This document shows positions 59,031 through 64,000 of a stretch of 64,000 nucleotides of DNA, one piece after another; positions within the stretch are counted from its first letter, which is position 1, and each line of letters opens with the position of its first letter. A model generated the notes under the pieces. That model ran no database searches. It was given only the letters and a program-made list of their open reading frames with translations, and was not told the origin of the DNA. The stretch comes from Perognathus longimembris pacificus. Its lineage: Eukaryota; Chordata; Mammalia; Rodentia; Heteromyidae. Both the position numbers and the translations under genes were made by a program. The DNA is taken from NCBI RefSeq assembly GCF_023159225.1, contig NC_063162.1, positions 93,142,880 through 93,206,879 on the forward strand. The letters are read 5' to 3'.

Positions 59031-60129
59031 TCGTTGTTTCATTTATTTAACAGCTCCTTGGATTACAAATCTAGAAAACATTTTCCCCTATTTTAAGGCT
59101 GGGTTTTCTGTACTCTATATTTATTTGTTGCTGTAGGCTCAGAAAGGGATATTTCATTTGGAAAGGTTTTTCCTTATTCACTTATATTTAGAAATTTTAA
59201 TATTTCACAAGATGACTTACTAATGTTTTTCTTTCACATAACTTAACTCCCTTTCACACTGGTTTCAGGAAATTATCTGAGGCCAAGGCTGTCTTGTTAT
59301 ATGTGTTAACATGTGACTCACATCCTTTTGTCTTCCTTCCTTCATTTAAGTTTAAACAATAAAAAAGGAAAACCCAAGGGTGGAAATCTATGCAGTAATG
59401 GCAAATAAAAAAATGTGTAAACGTTGCTATTGAGAAGGTCATTTAACCAATTAATTTGGGTTTTATACAAATGAGGTCCAGGTAACTAAGGTCACATTTT
59501 GTGAGCTACCAGAGACTTAGATTATTATCCTTCTAAATTGAAAATTGCAACCTGACATTATTGAGATTACCTTAATAGGGGAAACCACATAAATCTCAGT
59601 TTTTTTCTTAGGGCTCAGCTTCTTTGTTGTTTTTGGCATTCTGCATCAATCCAATATAAGCAAATGAGGGAAAGCAAGTCAATAAAAATGTTTTAGAAGG
59701 TTTGTTCACTAAATAGGAATGCTGGAATCCTTGGAAGATTCACAGATACAACTTTACAGAGGACAAATACTTGTCTTTTAATCAACCGATTGTACAGTTT
59801 AGACTTGGGCCAGGCATCCAGAAGATACTCTTTACATACCAGTAAGTAGCTTTGAAAATAGTAGCTCAGGAGAGTGTGAACAATTATTTATTAAATGCAA
59901 ACTCAATAAGAGTATAAGGAAAAGATATTGAAGAGTTACTTTTTCTTTTACTGGACTTAAGATTTGTAATTTGAAAACAATAACTTCAAGGGTGCTATGC
60001 CATTGAATGGATAGAATAAGGAGAGAAAACCTGTTTGTGTGGCAGGACAAGGTAATATCATTCAGGTTCAGTTTGCTTACTGGTGAAACAGACTATAATC
60101 ATCTCATAAATATGTTTAATCTTTAATGA
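59031..60129. other. No gene seen
   Basis: AT-rich, unique-looking. Confidence 0.5.
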
Positions 60130-60205
60130 ATTTTCTATATGCATGTGTGTCCATATGTATATATGTGTGTGTGTACACGTGTGCATACACATGTGTCTAT
60201 GCACA
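60130..60205. repeat. (TG)/(CA) interrupted microsatellite
   Basis: catgtgtgtccatatgtata with tgtgtgtgtacacgtgtgca; partly palindromic. Confidence 0.8.
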
Positions 60206-60267
60206 GATGTAGTATCTATTGAAGTTTTGGAATAGTGGCAAGGGATCACTTGTCACCTCAGAAAAAA

Positions 60268-60345
60268 GAATCTGGTGGTACTGAGATTTGGACTCAAACC
60301 TTATGCTTGCTAGGCATATACTCTGTAGCTGAACTCTGCATCCAT
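60268..60345 (-). mobile_element. ID-like SINE fragment
   Basis: In reverse: A-box side ggatgcagagttcagctac, then atgcctagcaagcataagg and gtttgagtccaaatctcag (B-box side). Confidence 0.65.
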
Positions 60346-60509
60346 TTCTGTTTTCTAGTGGTTATTTTTAAACAGCTTCCTGACATGTATGTATGTGGAC
60401 TGTGATCTGCGCATTGTAGGCTTTCTGTCATTGTTGGGATGATACTCATGGGCCATTGAATCAAGCATGGGCCATCAAATCTAAGGTGGCTCTACCAAGA
60501 TGGAGCCTT

Positions 60510-60695
60510 GTTGACTTTTCTGCCAGGCCTGTTGTCAAGATCCTCCCAATCTTGGCATCCTACCTAGGTGGCAATGACATATATGCAACTCCATGACCAG
60601 CTTGGATTGAAAAGAGGTTTCCAAGCTTTTCTTCCCCAGGCTGGTCTGGAACTGCGATCTTTTCCTCTCTCTGTTGTCATAGTTATACCTACTTC
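60510..60695 (-). mobile_element. Two old 7SL-like monomers in tandem
   Basis: gatcctcccaatcttggcat with catgaccagctt ends one unit (to about 60602). ccaggctggtctggaactgc then begins another. Both resemble 7SL-derived SINE monomers in reverse; strongly diverged. Confidence 0.4.
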
Positions 60696-60829
60696 CTGAA
60701 ATAGTCCCTTCAACTAAGTTTTTAATAAAATAACAAAGACAAAATGAATTACTGAAGGAAGAATTCACCAGTTTTATGACTTGTTGCCACTTTTCCAGTT
60801 GGAAATGGATGCAAAGTGGAAAAGAAGAT

Positions 60830-60842
60830 GGGGGGGGGGGGG
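60830..60842. repeat. Poly-G run
   Basis: 13 consecutive G, then aggtg. Confidence 0.9.
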
Positions 60843-61635
60843 AGGTGTGCTAGCAGCTGTGCTGGTGATAGAGCCAGTAAAAAAAAGGGCAGTATTGTGA
60901 TTTTCCTATACCTCTGTGATTTCTGAGAGACAAGAGATGTTTAACTGTATGCCACAGACCCAGGGTTGTAAAATCAAGTCCACAAACAGAAACAAAAGAA
61001 ATGTTTTTCTCACTCCCATTTTGTATCACTTGCCAATTTCTTTTTGTAAATCTTTGAAAAAAAATTGTAAGTATATGTATAAAGGAATTGCCATTTAACA
61101 AAGCAATTTATGAATACAATATATCTTGATCAATGTCACTCCTTTCAATATTCTCACCTGTTCCTCCCCTACCCACACCTACCTCATTCCTCTTAATTTT
61201 ATAGGACATAAATTAGATTCTTGTCTGTATTTCCTCTCTCATCTTGTCTTCCTATATCTACCCTTTTGCCCTTGATCCCAGCCTACCCCTTTCAAATACA
61301 GGCTTCCTGGTCATTTATTTTGCTGAACTTTTATTTTACGTTTCTAAGAGATAACACTATTAGAGATCTCCCTTGAATCTACTGTATTTCAATGAATACA
61401 TTTATATATATTTGCATACTACCCAACATATTTACTTATGAGATTGTAAGCTAAATGTAGCTTCAAAGTATAAAGGGAAACATGAACCTCAGTATATCCA
61501 AATCTAACTCCTAAACAGATGCATTAAATTTTTTTCTGAATTTGAAAGCTTAATGGCAAAAATCAGGAGGAATAAATCTCTTAAATTTGTTTTACATGAG
61601 TGGTTGAAAAATAAATTTGGGAGAGTAAGTAGGAT
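60843..61635. other. No gene; may include pseudogene 3' UTR
   Basis: Overlapping frames at 60850-61101 are unrecognised. The right end adjoins the SAP18 stop codon equivalent, so part may be its retroposed 3' UTR, though I see no clear poly(A) (T-run) marking an end. Confidence 0.4.
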
Positions 61636-61947
61636 TTAGGATAGCCTCATTTTCCCTGAAGGAGGCAGTGCCAGGTTGGGTAGGGTAATGGCTGGGTCCA
61701 GAGAATCTGGAATCTCATGGAGTTCTCAGTCCTCTTCTGCTAGACAGTGCTGTGATCTTCACTTAAGAGCCAGGTCTCCTAAGATCCATAAAGAACCATT
61801 GCCATTTGGTAGTGTGTGCCTTTCCAGCTTCTAAATGAGTCAGTTCTTTCAAGGTTGTATCCACCCAAGCATAGATTTGCAGCTCACTGCATGGCATGTT
61901 TCTGCAGGAGAACTCATCCGTAAGGTTATTGGTGGTGAAGACATGCA

Positions 61948-61978
<31 letters not shown>

Positions 61979-62053
61979 AAATGGCTTCTCACGATCAGTT
62001 GGCTTCTGTGGCTCCTTAATTTCCACCTGGGTAACTGGTGATTTCTCCACCAT
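61636..62053 (-). pseudogene. SAP18: SAP18 processed pseudogene (Sin3A-associated protein 18)
   Basis: The parent gene encodes an 18-kDa, ubiquitin-fold subunit of the Sin3-HDAC and ASAP/exon-junction complexes. The copy starts at an ATG (62051-62053) and reads through residues matching VTQ.EIK.EP.KP.DREK, HVFTTNN, DEFS..N.P.SELQIY.W.D.TLKELT. After TLKELT a deletion removes part of the conserved core. Later sequence still matches (RRPG, then CTGCCTCCTTCAGGG and ATGAGG...TAA at the C-terminus, 61636-61650), but a stop at about 61763 and frameshifts break it. No introns remain, as expected for L1-mediated retroposition. The parental short Leu run has become 11 Leu codons by CTG expansion. The parent is about 153 residues. 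Confidence 0.92.
61946..61978. repeat. (CAG)n/(CTG)n trinucleotide repeat in the SAP18 pseudogene
   Basis: 11 units on the plus strand: CAG, CAA, then nine CAG. On the pseudogene strand these are leucine codons (CTG with one TTG) at the position of the parental Pro-Leu-Leu-Leu stretch. Confidence 0.96.
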
Positions 62054-62177
62054 CTTTCTCCTTCAGCCTGCAAAATTGTCTTATATTTGAAATTTTTGAT
62101 TATCTCACACTAGACAGCTACGTCCTCTTTCCTTTCTTTCCTTCTTCCATTTTAATTTTTATTTCATGTTACATAAT

Positions 62178-62246
62178 GAGGTTTCAAATCAGGCCCTTGC
62201 CTTTGGCTAGCAGGTTTTCTACCACTTGAGCCATGCTATCAGCCTT
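62178..62246 (-). mobile_element. tRNA-like SINE monomer fragment
   Basis: In reverse: ggctgatagcatggctcaag (A-box) then gtggtagaaaacctgctagc and gggcctgatttgaaac. Confidence 0.65.
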
Positions 62247-62699
62247 CCCCCTTATTAGATATTCCAAAGCTTAAATCAAAGATGTGTTTGTATTACTAGG
62301 ACCATAGTACATTTTCTCATCTAGAGGTTGCCTGTAAGTTTTCAACAGATGCTTAAAGAAAACACACTAAATGAGTAAGATAATTGTGAGAATAAAAAGG
62401 TTATAAATCAATTATATTGGCTCACACTTCCTTAGTATAATTATACACATACCTTCAAGTTTAAACTTCTAGCTCAAGACTTCACTTATTCTTCAGATTT
62501 TCTCTCACACTTTCTCTCACATTGGATACTCTTCTGCTACTGCCTTCATAAGTTGATGTATTTCATAGGGTGTTATACACCTATACTATGCTCTTATGAA
62601 ATCCTCAGAATTCTTAAAGAATAGGAAAGGTTACTTTAAGAACTCCAAGAACTTTGGCATAACCTGGCACTAAAGTTCAGTGAAAAAGGCAAACAACAA
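62247..62699. other. No gene seen
   Basis: AT-rich; ctttctctcaca doublet near 62499-62521. Confidence 0.5.
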
Positions 62700-62733
62700 G
62701 TGTGTGTGTGTGTGTCTGTGTGTGTGTGTGTGT
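62700..62733. repeat. (TG)n microsatellite
   Basis: About 16 TG with one TC interruption, at the tail of the next SINE. Confidence 0.95.
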
Positions 62734-62735
62734 AC

Positions 62736-62978
62736 ATGCATATGTACACTGGTCCTCGGGCTTGAACTTGGGTCCTGGGCACAATTGCTAAACCTCTTTT
62801 GATCAAGGGTAACACTCTTGTCACTTTGAGCCATAGCTTCACTTCCAGCTTTTTGGTGGTTAATTAGAGATAGTAGTTTCACAGACTTTTCTGCTGGGGC
62901 TGGCTTCAAACTCCAGTCCTCATATCTGAGCCTCTTGAATATCTGAGATTATAGGCATGAGCCACCAATGCCCAGCCA
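62736..62978 (-). mobile_element. B1-dID-like SINE
   Basis: Right part ctttgagccatagcttcact at left; head gagcctcttgaatatctgag and ggcatgagccaccaatgccc at right. Confidence 0.9.
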
Positions 62979-63149
62979 ATAGTAACTATTTTTAAGAGAG
63001 ACCAAGAAAGACTATACTTTGTTAGAAAAGGAGAAGGGAGATGATACAACAGATCAATTACACATGGAGATGGCTGAGGTTACATAAAGTGAAAGATCTG
63101 TCTTTGGTGGTGATGTAAACAAACAGAATGTTAAAATGATGACACTTCT

Positions 63150-63287
63150 TTAAAAAATTTTATTTACTTATTTATTTTTCTTATTTATTGTCAAAGAGAT
63201 GTACAGAGAGGTTACAGTTTCATATGTTAGGCCTTGGGTACATTTCTTGTACTGTTTGTTACCTCCTCCCTTATTCCCCCCTCCCCT
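63150..63287 (-). mobile_element. LINE-1 3' UTR, short 5'-truncated copy
   Basis: ttatttattgtcaaagagat, gagaggttacagtttcatat, then the pyrimidine block ending at about 63287. The left end is A/T-rich where the poly(A) would be. Confidence 0.88.
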
Positions 63288-64000
63288 GATACTTAATTCT
63301 TAAGTTTGATTGGGGGACTGAAATATGAACCATTTTTATTTTGTGTTCTCCATTCAAGGAGTCTGTTATAGCAAACCCATGCCCTGAAATGCCCCATTTT
63401 GCTTATGTTTCTATGGAGATCAGAGCTGTATTTCAGAGCTATAATTTAGGTCATAAAACAAGAGAAATAGCGAATGTAAAACAATTCTAAATCAAGAAGC
63501 TACAGAAGTGAAGCTCTTCATCTCCCCCTTGCAATGTCTTATGAATTGTGAAAAACATGAAGATTTAATTCTATAGACATGTTTGTAAGATTAATGGGGT
63601 ATTACATAACAGGTCTGAGTTACCAGAAAGCCTCCCCTTACTGTGTACATTTAGATTTTAGTTTATTTTTGACAGCTCTTCCTATTGAATAAGACATCTA
63701 ACAGACTTTCTGTAAATCTCATGCCAGAGAAGTCTTACATATTCTTGAAGGAAATGAAGAATTTTTTGAGGAGGAGCTCAACTGAAATAATATTTTGATG
63801 CAATCAAGTAAATGGACAATTTTTGACCAACAATTTAATTCCAGTGAATAATTAGAGAGAGCCATTCCTGTTTGGAAACATGGCCAACTGCCTGACATCT
63901 GGATCTCTACTGTACAACATTAGTAGCATCACATACAAAATTAGGAATCAGTGAGCCTGAAAAATCCAATCTTATTGCACATGCCCTACAATATTACTTT
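63288..64000. other. No gene seen
   Basis: Unique-looking to the window edge. Confidence 0.5.

Noticed and set aside
61835..62041. Plus-strand frame with a polyglutamine run
   Set aside because: It is the antisense of the SAP18 pseudogene; the CAG repeat encodes Leu on the pseudogene strand.

Overview
The window is ordinary mammalian nuclear DNA: AT-rich, with no operon-like coding, and dense with SINEs, LINE-1 pieces, old LTRs and microsatellites. The commonest repeat is a dimeric SINE whose left half is an ID-like tRNA-Ala-derived monomer (A-box and B-box visible) and whose right half has the core ggcgctgtggctcaagtgg. It matches my recollection of the IDL-Geo family, which is restricted to geomyoid rodents (kangaroo rats, pocket mice, pocket gophers). 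A second family has a 7SL/B1-like left part (tggctcatgcctgtaatcc) joined to a related right part; I call it B1-dID-like. The species assignment is inference from these two families.

I find no intact host protein-coding gene, exon chain, tRNA or snRNA gene. Open frames longer than 60 codons fall in repeats or have no recognisable product, so the window is probably intergenic or deep intronic. The one recognisable host-derived gene copy is a SAP18 processed pseudogene on the minus strand at 61.6-62.05 kb. It carries a (CTG)n expansion in its leucine run.

Layout. 0-4 kb: minus-strand L1 pieces, one holding a nested older repeat. 4-7 kb: mostly unique, with MIRs. 7-7.4 kb: a B1-dID-like SINE with an ID element nested inside it. 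8.4-10.7 kb: old plus-strand L1 pieces. 10.7-12 kb: a GC-rich, L1 5'UTR-like block ending in T-rich DNA. 12.0-13.05 kb: a broken retroviral env transmembrane remnant, polypurine tract and LTR. 13.1-13.6 kb: arm 1 of a 506-bp inverted repeat, followed by (GGA)n. 13.7-22.4 kb: mostly unique, with scattered SINEs, an L1 piece and a MER5-like element. 22.4-24.3 kb: locally duplicated L1 3'-end material. 26.8-29.4 kb: two diverged LTR-like copies in direct orientation, enclosing arm 2 of the inverted repeat. 29.7-34.9 kb: SINEs and AT-rich old L1. 35-40 kb: mostly unique. 40-54 kb: SINE-rich with microsatellites. 54-60 kb: mostly unique, with a 287-bp pyrimidine tract and an L1 3'UTR. 60-64 kb: the SAP18 pseudogene, SINEs and an L1 3'UTR.

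The most notable structure is the pair of near-identical 506-bp arms in opposite orientation, about 14.4 kb apart. One arm is interrupted by a SINE with a clean target-site duplication, so the duplication predates that insertion. Family names are from memory and no database search was run. Boundaries marked by target-site duplications are good to a few bases; those of old L1, MIR and LTR pieces are approximate.
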